DNA from: Candidatus Gastranaerophilales bacterium
Lineage (GTDB): Bacteria > Cyanobacteriota > Vampirovibrionia > Gastranaerophilales > Gastranaerophilaceae
Length of the DNA stretch: 51,489 nt
Assembly: GCA_900769355.1 (NCBI GenBank)
Contig: CAAGGG010000054.1
Coordinates: 1-51,489 of the forward strand
Reading direction: 5' to 3'
Positions 33,586 through 41,090 of the stretch are shown in pieces. The notes below the pieces were generated by a model. That model was not told where the DNA came from. It saw nothing but the letters and a program-made list of their open reading frames with translations, and did not search any database. The position numbers were made by a program, and so were the translations under genes. The first letter of the stretch is position 1. Each line of letters starts with the position of its first letter.

Positions 33586-34224
33586 ATGAATTATTTAGAA
33601 TTAATTAATAAATGTCTTGTAGAGCTTAACTACAAGCAGGTGAATGTGTTTTCGGAATTGATTAAAAACGATCACAAAAAATTGAAAAACATTATAAATA
33701 TCATAAATTCTGAAATATGTTCGCTCGACAAGTGGAATTTTTTATTGAGAAAAGAAGTACTTCAATTAAAAAAGAATTCAGGAGAATTGGAAAACACAAT
33801 TGACGGCAGAATTAAAACGATAATTATTGACGGTGTAAAATATGAATATTTTAAAGACTTTGAGAAATTCTTTACAAACTCTCAGCCTCAAAATACGTAT
33901 AGTTTGTTTAATGATAAAATTTTGCTACCTATTTTTAATCAAGATAAAAATGTAGAAATTTATTATTATACAAAAAATTGTGTGAAAGATAGTGAAGGAA
34001 ATGAAAAATTCGCTTTTGAAAACGAAGAAGACGTTTCTTTAATTCCTGCTCCGTTTGTAGAACCATTAATTGTTTATGGAGCTTGTATGAGGTTAAAAGG
34101 AAATCCGCAGCATGTAAGGTTTAGCTATTGGCTAAATATGTATAAAGACGCATTGGCTAACTTGAGATCAAAAGTTGCGGAAACATTAGACGAATATCCG
34201 ACGGTAAAGATGTTTAGAAGGTAG
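33586..34224 (+). CDS. Probable phage head-tail adaptor protein
   Basis: The 212-residue protein starts MNYLELINKCLVELNYKQV. It ends with a helical block EPLIVYGACMRLKGNPQHV, then YWLNMYKDALANLRSKVAET and DEYPTVKMFRR. That layout (N-terminal helix, middle beta region, C-terminal helices with a Tyr/Lys-rich pair) is common in podovirus adaptors such as P22 gp4 and T7 gp11 that bind below the portal. Support is by pattern and position only. It is the last gene of the first block; a 580-bp repeat-filled gap follows. The RBS AGAAAGG precedes the ATG. Confidence 0.55.
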   Translation: MNYLELINKCLVELNYKQVNVFSELIKNDHKKLKNIINIINSEICSLDKWNFLLRKEVLQLKKNSGELENTIDGRIKTIIIDGVKYEYFKDFEKFFTNSQPQNTYSLFNDKILLPIFNQDKNVEIYYYTKNCVKDSEGNEKFAFENEEDVSLIPAPFVEPLIVYGACMRLKGNPQHVRFSYWLNMYKDALANLRSKVAETLDEYPTVKMFRR

Positions 34225-34250
34225 GTCTATTTTAATTTTTAAGAAAGTAT

Positions 34251-34280
34251 GTAGGTCGGGGTACCCACCCCGACGTCATT
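34251..34280. repeat. GTAGGTYGG hairpin repeat, copy 2
   Basis: GTAG, then GTCGGGGT-ACCC-ACCCCGAC (8-bp perfect stem), then GTCATT. It shares its outer sequence with the copies at 2427 and 34294, but the stem is different and still fully paired. Confidence 0.7.
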
Positions 34281-34293
34281 AATTTATAAAATT

Positions 34294-34321
34294 GTAGGTC
34301 GGATTTGCTAATCCGACATTA
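34294..34321. repeat. GTAGGTYGG hairpin repeat, copy 3
   Basis: GTAG, then GTCGGATT-TGCT-AATCCGAC (8-bp perfect stem), then ATTAT. It lies only 14 bp after copy 2, in the middle of the phage-gene island. Confidence 0.7.
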
Positions 34322-34345
34322 TAAATTAATTATAAGCTAGATTCT

Positions 34346-34419
34346 GAATAGCAAGAAAAATAATTCTTCGCTAATCGCTTAGAATATTTTTCTAAGCTTT
34401 CAGAATGACGAAGCTGTGA
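34346..34419. repeat. ATTCTGAA/TTCAGAAT hairpin repeat with variable arms
   Basis: ATTCTGAA near 34350 pairs with TTCAGAAT near 34409-34416, followed by GACG. Between them GAAAAATAATTCT pairs with AGAATATTTTTC (one bulge) around a loop containing TTCGCTAATCGCTT. The same outer ends and TTCGCT loop, with other arms, are seen at 43386-43441. Confidence 0.65.
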
Positions 34420-34432
34420 AGTCAACATTTGA

Positions 34433-34645
34433 AGTATGGACCAAAATCGTTCCAATGGGAAAGCGGGCTATTATATGACAGTTTTCGTAAAATTAGAACG
34501 ATACACCGAGTGGACTACGTGCGTAAGCTCAACACCAATACCTGAGGTATGAACTAAAATTGCTCCAATGGGGAAACGGGCTATTATATGACAGTTTTAG
34601 TAAAATTAAAACAATACACCGAGTGGGCTACGTGCGTAGCACCCA
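34433..34645 (+). repeat. Two tandem copies of a ~113-bp unit upstream of terS
   Basis: GTATGGACC...CTACGTGCGTA (34434-34525) recurs at 34547-34638 with an offset of exactly 113 bp and about ten substitutions. Both copies contain CTATTATATGACAGTTTT and CTACGTGCGTA. The second ends in a hairpin (GCTACG-TG-CGTAGC). It lies 160 bp before the small terminase gene. It could be a packaging-recognition site, a structured RNA, or a passive duplication. No gene is supported in the gap 34225-34804. Confidence 0.7.
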
Positions 34646-34804
34646 CAAAAAAAACAGGAAGTTTAAAAATTCATTTTCCCCTCCTGTTAAGATTTACACT
34701 AGCCGAAATATAAATAGCATGACTATTATACAATTTTTTTCAAAAAATATCAAATAATAGTAAGAAATGTAACGAAATGTACACAAACAAAAACTGATAA
34801 AACT

Positions 34805-35239
34805 ATGAAACAATTAACAAAACAACAAAAATTATTTGTAACAGAATATATCAAAACCCTTAATGGAGAGGCTTCTGCAAAGGCTGCGGGGTATAAATCT
34901 AAAAATTTGAAAGAAACGGCTGCCTGTTTGTTGGCAGAAAATTTGATTATAAAAGAGATTAAAACGCAGCTGAAAGAACAGATTTCTTCGCTGAGGGTGC
35001 ATAAAGGGTATGTAATCCAAAAACTTTTGCAAATTGCAGAGTTTTCGCTTGAAGAAGAGGATATTCTTGATAAGGAAGGTGGATTTACGGGAAAAAAGAA
35101 ACTTCGTGATACCTCTGCCGGATTGAAAGCATTGGAAAGTTTATGTAAATATTTAGGATTTAGCCCGAAACAAGAAGAGGAAGAGTATAAACAAGCAAAA
35201 ATTATTACGATTTCTAATCTTGACGATGAAAAAATTTAA
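34805..35239 (+). CDS. terS: Phage small terminase subunit (Terminase_2)
   Basis: The 144-residue protein has the N-terminal helix-turn-helix typical of Terminase_2: LTKQQKLFVTEYIKTLNGEA, then AKAAGYKSKNLKETAACLL. Next comes a helical oligomerisation part containing RVHKGYVIQKLLQIAEFSLE, and an LCKYLGFSPK tail. It would recognise the phage packaging site and load the large terminase. It opens the second block of the island, followed by two short genes and the portal. The large terminase lies 4 kb away instead of directly after it. Confidence 0.92.
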   Translation: MKQLTKQQKLFVTEYIKTLNGEASAKAAGYKSKNLKETAACLLAENLIIKEIKTQLKEQISSLRVHKGYVIQKLLQIAEFSLEEEDILDKEGGFTGKKKLRDTSAGLKALESLCKYLGFSPKQEEEEYKQAKIITISNLDDEKI

Positions 35240-35257
35240 TAAATATAAGGAGAAAAT

Positions 35258-35608
35258 ATGAAAAATAATGATGCAGAGGCGATGCTTTTAAACAATGCAT
35301 CGCTTGAAGATTTGATAAAAATGAAGATTGAAAAAGAATTTATGGCGGATTTGAAAAAGGCAAAGGTTCCAAGTTCAAAGAAGGTGTTTGAAAATATTCA
35401 AGATGTGCCAAAAGATAAAATCTTTTCTAAATTTGCCGTTTATAGATGTTTTAACAGAAATACTGGTTGTGAAACCTTCATAAACGGGGTTCAGGCGGAA
35501 GGTTTAATCGGAATTCAAAATAATGTTAGGGAAAAGGTGCTAAGAGGTGAATTGAGTGCGTTTACGACTGATGATGTGTATGTAAAATTTGAAAAGGCGG
35601 AATTTTAA
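35258..35608 (+). CDS. Small phage-island protein, unrecognised
   Basis: The 116-residue protein is not recognised. It has a helical N-terminus (NNDAEAMLLNNASLEDLIKM) and a more globular C-terminal part with two Cys (YRCFNRNTGCETFINGVQAE). AAGGAG lies before the ATG. Its stop (TAA) is directly followed by the ATG of the next gene, so both are translationally linked. Position between small terminase and portal suggests a virion-assembly or internal role, but nothing in the sequence proves this. Confidence 0.6.
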   Translation: MKNNDAEAMLLNNASLEDLIKMKIEKEFMADLKKAKVPSSKKVFENIQDVPKDKIFSKFAVYRCFNRNTGCETFINGVQAEGLIGIQNNVREKVLRGELSAFTTDDVYVKFEKAEF

Positions 35609-36151
35609 ATGACTAGATTTGCAAACCCGTTAGAAAAATCGGCTTATTTTGAGCAAGTGTTGTTTTTGTACAACAAATATGCAAGGTTTTTGGACGATGA
35701 TTACGCCAAAGAAGAAAAAAATAGTGCAAAGTATTTGCGAGAGCTTATTGAACGAGTTTTTCCGCTTTTCTGGGTAATTGTAGAAGGCGACATGGTTAGT
35801 GGTTTTGTCTATTTAGATAATGTTATAGGTGGGAATATAAAATTTCATTCCGCAGAACTTGTAACGTGCTTTGACAAATGCTTTTGGGGAACTTATACAA
35901 AAGTTTGTGCAAATGCCTTTTTAAGGTTTATTTTTAAAAAATACGGATTTGAAAAAATAAAAGTTTACGTGTATCCGGACAATTTCAGAACTCGGGGATT
36001 AATTGAGTTTTGTGGGTTTGAAAAAGAAGCAGTTTTAAAATCCGAAACCTTGAGAAACGGCAAACTGCAGGATATAGAAGTTTATTCACTTTTTAAAGAA
36101 AGGGTAAAAGATGAAGATAGAAACAGAAAATTTGATTCAGAAATTAAATGA
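35609..36151 (+). CDS. GNAT-like acetyltransferase-fold protein
   Basis: The 180-residue protein has the order of strands and helices of a GNAT fold: FPLFWVIVEGDMVSGFVYLD, then FHSAELVTCFDKCFWGTYTK, and FGFEKIKVYVYPDNFRTRGL leading to IEFCGFEKEAVLKSET. The last piece is the typical GNAT C-terminal 'GF..E...' region. GNAT-like proteins (for example DUF2824) occur near head genes in P22-like phages. The acetyl-CoA loop is not clear, so activity is uncertain. The end overlaps the portal start by 41 bp in another frame. Confidence 0.65.
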   Translation: MTRFANPLEKSAYFEQVLFLYNKYARFLDDDYAKEEKNSAKYLRELIERVFPLFWVIVEGDMVSGFVYLDNVIGGNIKFHSAELVTCFDKCFWGTYTKVCANAFLRFIFKKYGFEKIKVYVYPDNFRTRGLIEFCGFEKEAVLKSETLRNGKLQDIEVYSLFKERVKDEDRNRKFDSEIK

Positions 36152-37781
36152 GGTAGAAGAAAATTATTTGGTTGGCAATATTTGTAAAAAGTTTGATCAG
36201 TTTGATGACGAGAGAAGCTCTCAATTGACTGATATCAAACTTGTTAGAGATGCTATTTATAATTCGGAAATTCCACGTGTAAACGGTTGGGACAACAAGG
36301 TTGAATTGCCGGATATTTATGAATTGGCACAGACATTAAAATCTCATATCAGTGAAAATTTGTATTCTCACCCAGATGCGATGTTTGATGTTTCAGGAAC
36401 TACTCCACAAACTCAGGCTTTTGCCAACAGGCAAAAAGCGATGCTTGTCAATACTTTTGAACAGATGAATATTGAAAATGAGATGGAAAAGGTTATTGAC
36501 GGAATTATTGAAACAGGCGAAAGCACTTTATTTGTCGGCTGGGAAACCAAGATTAAATCAACAAGACGAGCTCAAACATTTGAAGAACAACTTTTGTTCC
36601 CAAATAAAAAAGGTTTTGTGCTTGATGATAAGGTTATTTATGATAATGCAAAAGTGAGATTTATCAAATCTGAAGATTTTGTGTTTGATAAATATAATAG
36701 CGAAAATTGGGATAAATGTGCAAAGATTTATCGTACGTATTTGTCAGTTGACGAAATTTTTTCTGATAAATCAAATAACCTTTTAAACGCTGCAAAATTA
36801 GAGGTTTTGAAAGGAGTGGTGGCTGGTAAAAAGAACAGACGAGATAATCAAGATAGGGCGGTTGAGGGAAATAAACTTGAAGTTTTGGAATTTTGGGGAG
36901 ATATAGAACTTTCTGACGGAACTTTGTTGAAAAACTGGTTGATAGTTATTGCCGGTCGTCGTGAAATTATTCGTTTTGAAAGCAATCCGTTTGTGATAAA
37001 CCCATTTATTCACGCAAATATTATTGAATCACCTCAAACAGGACGTGGAATTTCCCCATTAAGGGTTGCGTTGATTTTGAACAATATTGCATCAACTATT
37101 TTGAATAAGCAAATTGATGCATTGGCATTAATGATGAATCCGCCATATTTGGCTCCAAAAGGCTGCTTTAAGGGGCAACAAGATGTTCGTCCGGGGAAAA
37201 TTATCGAATATGATGCGGCATTAATGCCTACTGCTCCAACTCCGCTTGCGTTTGACAAAGCTATGGTCGGTTGGGATTTCTTGAACTATTTTAAATCTAC
37301 AATTGAAAGTGCAACCGGAATTTTCAAAAATATGGCAGGAAATATTCAGTCAGCAGAAAGGACAGCGACAGAATTGAATTACTCAGTAAGCGGTCAAGAG
37401 GCGCGATTAAATATGATTTTGGATTCTATTAATCGTAAAATTATTGTTCCGATGGTTGAAAAAACGGCGGAAATTATTTCTTATTTCAAACTCGGTAGAG
37501 AACTCATCGGTGTAAACGATAGAGGCAAAACGCATTTCCTTGAAATTGATGATGATGTAAGAAATGCAAATTATATTTATCGTTATGGCGACAGAAAGGC
37601 TACATTTGAACGAAAACTTCGACTAAAAGAGCTTTTTGAAGTCGTAAAATCATTTGCACAAGTCCCAGAGGTTGAGGAAAAAATCGACTGGTTGGAATGT
37701 TTTAAATTCGCTCTCGAACAATACGGAATTGAAAACGCAAACAACTTCTTGCTCAGTGACGAAAAACAAATAAAAATTTAG
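36111..37781 (+). CDS. Phage portal protein
   Basis: The 556-residue protein has the layout of a podovirus-type portal: an N-terminal helical part, a beta-rich wing (about 110-300), then NPFIHANIIESPQTGRGISP near 305-325, typical of portals. After that come an active helical region (ALILNNIASTILNKQIDAL, RTATELNYSVSGQEARLNM) and the C-terminal helices. It forms the ring through which DNA enters the head. RBS AAAGGG precedes the ATG, which is inside the previous gene. A hairpin terminator follows the stop. Confidence 0.9.
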   Translation: MKIETENLIQKLNEVEENYLVGNICKKFDQFDDERSSQLTDIKLVRDAIYNSEIPRVNGWDNKVELPDIYELAQTLKSHISENLYSHPDAMFDVSGTTPQTQAFANRQKAMLVNTFEQMNIENEMEKVIDGIIETGESTLFVGWETKIKSTRRAQTFEEQLLFPNKKGFVLDDKVIYDNAKVRFIKSEDFVFDKYNSENWDKCAKIYRTYLSVDEIFSDKSNNLLNAAKLEVLKGVVAGKKNRRDNQDRAVEGNKLEVLEFWGDIELSDGTLLKNWLIVIAGRREIIRFESNPFVINPFIHANIIESPQTGRGISPLRVALILNNIASTILNKQIDALALMMNPPYLAPKGCFKGQQDVRPGKIIEYDAALMPTAPTPLAFDKAMVGWDFLNYFKSTIESATGIFKNMAGNIQSAERTATELNYSVSGQEARLNMILDSINRKIIVPMVEKTAEIISYFKLGRELIGVNDRGKTHFLEIDDDVRNANYIYRYGDRKATFERKLRLKELFEVVKSFAQVPEVEEKIDWLECFKFALEQYGIENANNFLLSDEKQIKI

Positions 37782-37784
37782 ACA

Positions 37785-37823
37785 AAAACTAGCCAAATGT
37801 ATTATATACAAATGGCTAGTTTT
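37785..37823 (+). terminator. Hairpin after the portal gene
   Basis: AAAACTAGCCA (37785-37795) pairs with TGGCTAGTTTT (37813-37823). The T-run is short, so termination may be partial. Confidence 0.6.
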
Positions 37824-37838
37824 GAATAAAATAATACT

Positions 37839-38303
37839 ATGAAAAAATTAATTGTTTTATTGATATTATTATTGTTCCCATTAGCAGTTGTTGCGGAAGA
37901 ATTACCTCCGCGTGGAATGAGAATTGATGTAACAAAGGAAAATTCACCAATACATTGGGGGTATTGCGAAGACTATGCTGAATTATTAAAAAAAGCATTT
38001 AAAGAAAAAATGAAAAATAACTACCATCGTAGAAATTGGGGAACATGTTATGATTTTGTAATAACCCGAAATGGTGATATTGTTGACATGAGGGAAACAA
38101 TTTATCAAAATAATTATTTTGATAGTATTGTAAAGGATATAATATTATCGGTAAAACCAATTCCTTTTTATGAAGGAATGAATGAAGAAAGTATCATGTT
38201 TTCTGTTTATTTGGGATATTATAAACATGAAGATATTGACATTTCTATTGGGGCGAATGCCGAAAGAGATATTTATTCAATAGATGTAGATTTGAAAAAC
38301 TAA
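37839..38303 (+). CDS. Exported protein with TonB C-terminal-like domain
   Basis: The 154-residue protein has a clear Sec signal peptide (MKKLIVLLILLLFPLAVVAEE). The rest resembles the TonB_C fold: a strand-helix-strand pattern with YDFVITRNGDIVDMRETIYQ, NNYFDSIVKDIILSVKPIPF, then SIMFSVYLGYY. In stand-alone proteins this domain occurs without energy-transduction function. It has its own hairpin-flanked unit between portal and lipase genes, so it looks like an independently expressed cargo ('moron') gene. The exact role is unknown. No strong RBS is seen. Confidence 0.6.
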   Translation: MKKLIVLLILLLFPLAVVAEELPPRGMRIDVTKENSPIHWGYCEDYAELLKKAFKEKMKNNYHRRNWGTCYDFVITRNGDIVDMRETIYQNNYFDSIVKDIILSVKPIPFYEGMNEESIMFSVYLGYYKHEDIDISIGANAERDIYSIDVDLKN

Positions 38304-38332
38304 TTAAGAATAGCAAGGAAGTATATTTGATT

Positions 38333-38360
38333 AAAACCGCTTTTATTAAGCGGTTTTTGT
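38333..38360 (+). terminator. Rho-independent terminator
   Basis: AAAACCGCTT (38333-38342) and AAGCGGTTTT (38348-38357), followed by TGTTTT. It ends the TonB_C-like gene. Confidence 0.85.
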
Positions 38361-38385
38361 TTTAGTGTCAAGAAAGGAAGTATAA

Positions 38386-39228
38386 ATGAAAAGAAGAATT
38401 CAGGCGAATGAATATAAAATTTTGTGTTCAGAAGCAAATAAAATGGTTAAAATGAAAAATGGAACTGTTACATCAAATGGTTGGATTAAAGTCGATGGAG
38501 AACATGACAAAGGTACAAACTTCAAAGGGGTTTTGTATGAAAAAGATGGAGAGTATGCATTATGTTTTGTTGGAACCGATAAATGGAATTACAAAGATCA
38601 TGTGGCAAATATTCAGATGGCTACAACCGGAGATAGTAGACAAATTAAAAAAGCAAAAAAGTTTGTAGAAAAAATACAACGACATTATGGTTTAAATCCT
38701 GAAAATACGACATCAATTGGACATTCAGAAGGTGGAACGGAAGCAACAGAGGTTGGGATTGAAAATGGGTTTAAAACGATAACATTTAACACTTATGGAG
38801 TAAGTAAAAAGCATGTTGATATGTCAAAAGTTTCTGACGATCAAATTATCAACTATCGAGATGCACATGATCCTGTTTCAAAACTCAGAGCCAATATTGG
38901 TGAAACATATATCACACCAAGTACGCAAAATCAATTCATGTCTAAAACCCCATTTGGTTCAATTCAAGCACACAGCATTAATCGTATGGGCGATTGTGAT
39001 GATGCAGTGCCGGTAAATTATTATAAGAAAACTCACCCGGCGTTCATTGATAAAATTTCCGAAAAAAGTATTAGTCGAAAAGAAATTGGAGAAATGAATT
39101 CTGATTTGTTTAGAGTTTATGAAAAAGAAATAGATAAAAGACTTGCTACAAATAATATAAAATCTGAAAATTCAGGAAATCTTAAATGGGTAACGATTAA
39201 CGGAAATCATATTCCGATGAAAAAATAA
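38386..39228 (+). CDS. Class 3 lipase-like alpha/beta hydrolase with short C-terminal tag
   Basis: The 280-residue protein has the pattern of a class 3 lipase/phospholipase. It has YALCFVGTDKWNYKDHVANI, then the nucleophile elbow SIGHSEGGTEA with Ser114, an acid in DAHDPVSKL (Asp162), and a His in QAHSINRM (His196). Spacing and order fit a Ser-Asp-His triad. No signal peptide. The C-terminus ends in GNLKWVTINGNHIPMKK, a compact piece set apart from the enzyme domain; similar W-(V/I)-T-(I/V)-N-G endings are, as far as I recall, found in phage head-associated proteins, which I cannot check. It lies between portal and large terminase genes and may be an effector carried by particles. RBS AGAAAGGAAG precedes the ATG. 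Confidence 0.7.
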   Translation: MKRRIQANEYKILCSEANKMVKMKNGTVTSNGWIKVDGEHDKGTNFKGVLYEKDGEYALCFVGTDKWNYKDHVANIQMATTGDSRQIKKAKKFVEKIQRHYGLNPENTTSIGHSEGGTEATEVGIENGFKTITFNTYGVSKKHVDMSKVSDDQIINYRDAHDPVSKLRANIGETYITPSTQNQFMSKTPFGSIQAHSINRMGDCDDAVPVNYYKKTHPAFIDKISEKSISRKEIGEMNSDLFRVYEKEIDKRLATNNIKSENSGNLKWVTINGNHIPMKK

Positions 39229-39247
39229 AAAAATATTGGGGAAATTT

Positions 39248-40537
39248 ATGTTGTATAAATTATTAAAAGCACAGCGAGAGTTTTTGGAAATTCCTCATAA
39301 TTATTCGCTCGATGTTGCTGTGTATCAAGGTGGTTACGGCTCCGGAAAAACTTTTTCAGGTTCTCTGTTGGGGATTTTACTCGCCTTAAAATTTGCAGGA
39401 ATTCGTGGGCTTGTTGGTGCTCAAACCTACACTCTTGTCCGCGATACGACTTTACAAACTTATTTTGAGCACTTAGAAAATTTTGGTTTTGTAGAAGGGA
39501 AAGACTATGAGTGGTCGTCGTCTTTGCAAAAACTAAGCTTTAAAAACGGCTCAGAAATCCTTTTTAGGCATTTTGATGAGCCAAATAAATTAAAATCTTT
39601 AAATCTTGGATTTGTGGAAATTGAAGAGATGTCTGATATCCCTTATGATACCTTCAAAATGCTTTTGGGGCGTATGCGACAGCGGACAAAAAAGAGTTGG
39701 GAAAATTTTACGTATAGAATTTTTGGGCACACGAACCCAGAAATGCAACGAGGTTGGGTTTATAAGACGTTTGTTGAAAATCCGGCGGTAAATTATCGAC
39801 TTATTTCTGCTCCTACGACAGAAAACATATATTTGCCAGAAGGTTTTTGTGACGAGTTGAAAAAGGTTTATGACGAGCAGTATTACAATATTTTTGTACT
39901 TGCTCAAAATGGAGAATATAATAATGGACTTGTCATAAAAGATTTTACGGACGAAAACGTCAAAGAAATATCTTATCAGCCCGAGATGGATTTACATATT
40001 TCGTGCGACTTTAACGTTGATCCGATGTGCTGGGTTTTTGCTCACAAAACCGATGACAAGGTGTTTTATTTTGATGAAATAGCAATGGAAAACACGACGA
40101 CTGCAAAAGCGTGCGAAGAGTTTTACAGACGCTATCCAAATCATAAAGGGAAGGTCATTGTAAACGGTGACGCATCTGGCGATAACAGAAGTTGCACTAG
40201 CGAATATACAAATTATGTAATTATCAAGAAAAAGCTTCTGCAATACGGTTATGATGTGGAAATTCAGATAAAAGCATTCAATCCGCCAATAAAAAACAGG
40301 ATTATGGCGTTTAATTCAAAAGTCCGCTCGGCGAGTGGTGAAGTTTGTCTTTTTGTTGATAAAAAGTGCGAAAAACTTCTTTATAATATATATAATTTGA
40401 AATACAAAGAAGGTTCTTCAAAAATAGATATTCCAACATATCAACAAATTAAACAGTCGAAAGAGTTGAAATTCTTGTCACACCCAATGGACGCTGCTTC
40501 ATATCTGGTTGATTTTTACTGGCCGATTACTTTGTAG
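39248..40537 (+). CDS. terL: Phage large terminase subunit
   Basis: The protein has about 429 residues, the usual size. The ATPase part has Walker A GGYGSGKT (residues 28-35) and Walker B GFVEIEEMSD near 121-130, with SAPTTENIYLP near 187-197. The C-terminal RNase H-like nuclease has Asp254 (ISCDFNVDP), Asp308 (VNGDASGDN) and a late acidic site in HPMDAASYLVDF. It pumps DNA into the head and cuts it. I start it at ATG 39248, after GGGGAA; an upstream TTG at 39236 overlaps that RBS. It is intact, with no frameshift. Confidence 0.93.
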   Translation: MLYKLLKAQREFLEIPHNYSLDVAVYQGGYGSGKTFSGSLLGILLALKFAGIRGLVGAQTYTLVRDTTLQTYFEHLENFGFVEGKDYEWSSSLQKLSFKNGSEILFRHFDEPNKLKSLNLGFVEIEEMSDIPYDTFKMLLGRMRQRTKKSWENFTYRIFGHTNPEMQRGWVYKTFVENPAVNYRLISAPTTENIYLPEGFCDELKKVYDEQYYNIFVLAQNGEYNNGLVIKDFTDENVKEISYQPEMDLHISCDFNVDPMCWVFAHKTDDKVFYFDEIAMENTTTAKACEEFYRRYPNHKGKVIVNGDASGDNRSCTSEYTNYVIIKKKLLQYGYDVEIQIKAFNPPIKNRIMAFNSKVRSASGEVCLFVDKKCEKLLYNIYNLKYKEGSSKIDIPTYQQIKQSKELKFLSHPMDAASYLVDFYWPITL

Positions 40538-40564
40538 TTTTTAGTTTTGAAGAAAGGGAAAATT

Positions 40565-40795
40565 ATGGAAATATTTGTAGAATACTCTCCCATAATAATT
40601 GTAGTGTTAATGTTTTTTGTGCAGCAAAAAATCTTTGTAACACCAGAACAGTTGGAGAAAAAACATCGGGAAATTATTGAAGAGATAGAAGAAAAATTTG
40701 TGTCAATGAATAGTTTTATAGATCTTAAAGAGCAATTCAGCGAGATAAAAGACAAAATTGATAAGATTTATGATTTGTTGATTGATTTGAAATAA
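40565..40795 (+). CDS. Small membrane/coiled-coil protein, possible holin or spanin-like
   Basis: The protein has 76 residues: an N-terminal hydrophobic segment (YSPIIIVVLMFFVQQKIFV, about residues 7-25), then a charged coiled coil to the end. Lysis-accessory proteins such as holins often have this size and one membrane helix, and it is the last gene of the phage island. That is suggestive only. The start is ATG 40565 behind AAAGGG; an upstream TTG in frame would include the RBS. Confidence 0.6.
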   Translation: MEIFVEYSPIIIVVLMFFVQQKIFVTPEQLEKKHREIIEEIEEKFVSMNSFIDLKEQFSEIKDKIDKIYDLLIDLK

Positions 40796-40804
40796 ATGTT
40801 ACAG

Positions 40805-40826
40805 ACTCCGGATCGTAGTCCGGAGT
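40805..40826. repeat. Perfect 8-bp stem hairpin after the phage island
   Basis: ACTCCGGA-TCGTAG-TCCGGAGT is followed by GACA. No T-run. It marks the right side of the island, together with the element at 40861. Confidence 0.65.
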
Positions 40827-40860
40827 GACAGTTACAGGAAAGCTAATTTTAAAAATAGTA

Positions 40861-40970
40861 ATTACTTTAGTCGTCATTCTGAGTGGAATAATAATTTTAG
40901 CCCGAAAAATCTAATTAAAATATTTTAACAAGATTTTTCGCTTAACGCTCAGAATGACGACTAAAGTAAT
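40861..40970. repeat. 110-bp element with perfect 23-bp inverted ends
   Basis: ATTACTTTAGTCGTCATTC... (40861-40883) is exactly complementary to ...GAATGACGACTAAAGTAAT (40948-40970). Inside, AAAATCT and AGATTTT also pair, and the loop side includes TTCGCTTAACGCTC. It is a MITE-like palindrome of the CGTCATTCTGAG family. No gene is in 40796-41090. Confidence 0.8.
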
Positions 40971-41090
40971 TTTTGTTACAAAATTGTAACAAATTCCTCT
41001 ATATCCTTAAAGTTTTCTTATAAAAATGCCGTTAATACGAGAGAAAGACATGTAAGTTACTAAGAAAATCGAAAGGAAAGCGTTACTACA

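Noticed and set aside
34434..34638. CRISPR array or phage attachment site
   Set aside because: There are only two 113-bp copies without regular short repeats or spacers, and no integrase or matching copy at the island ends was seen.
34560..34757. Small open frame of 65 codons in the repeat gap
   Set aside because: It runs through the tandem repeat and its hairpin, has no RBS and no recognisable protein features.
37785..37823. Riboswitch before the TonB_C-like gene
   Set aside because: The structure is a single long stem with an AT-rich loop, better explained as a weak terminator after the portal gene.
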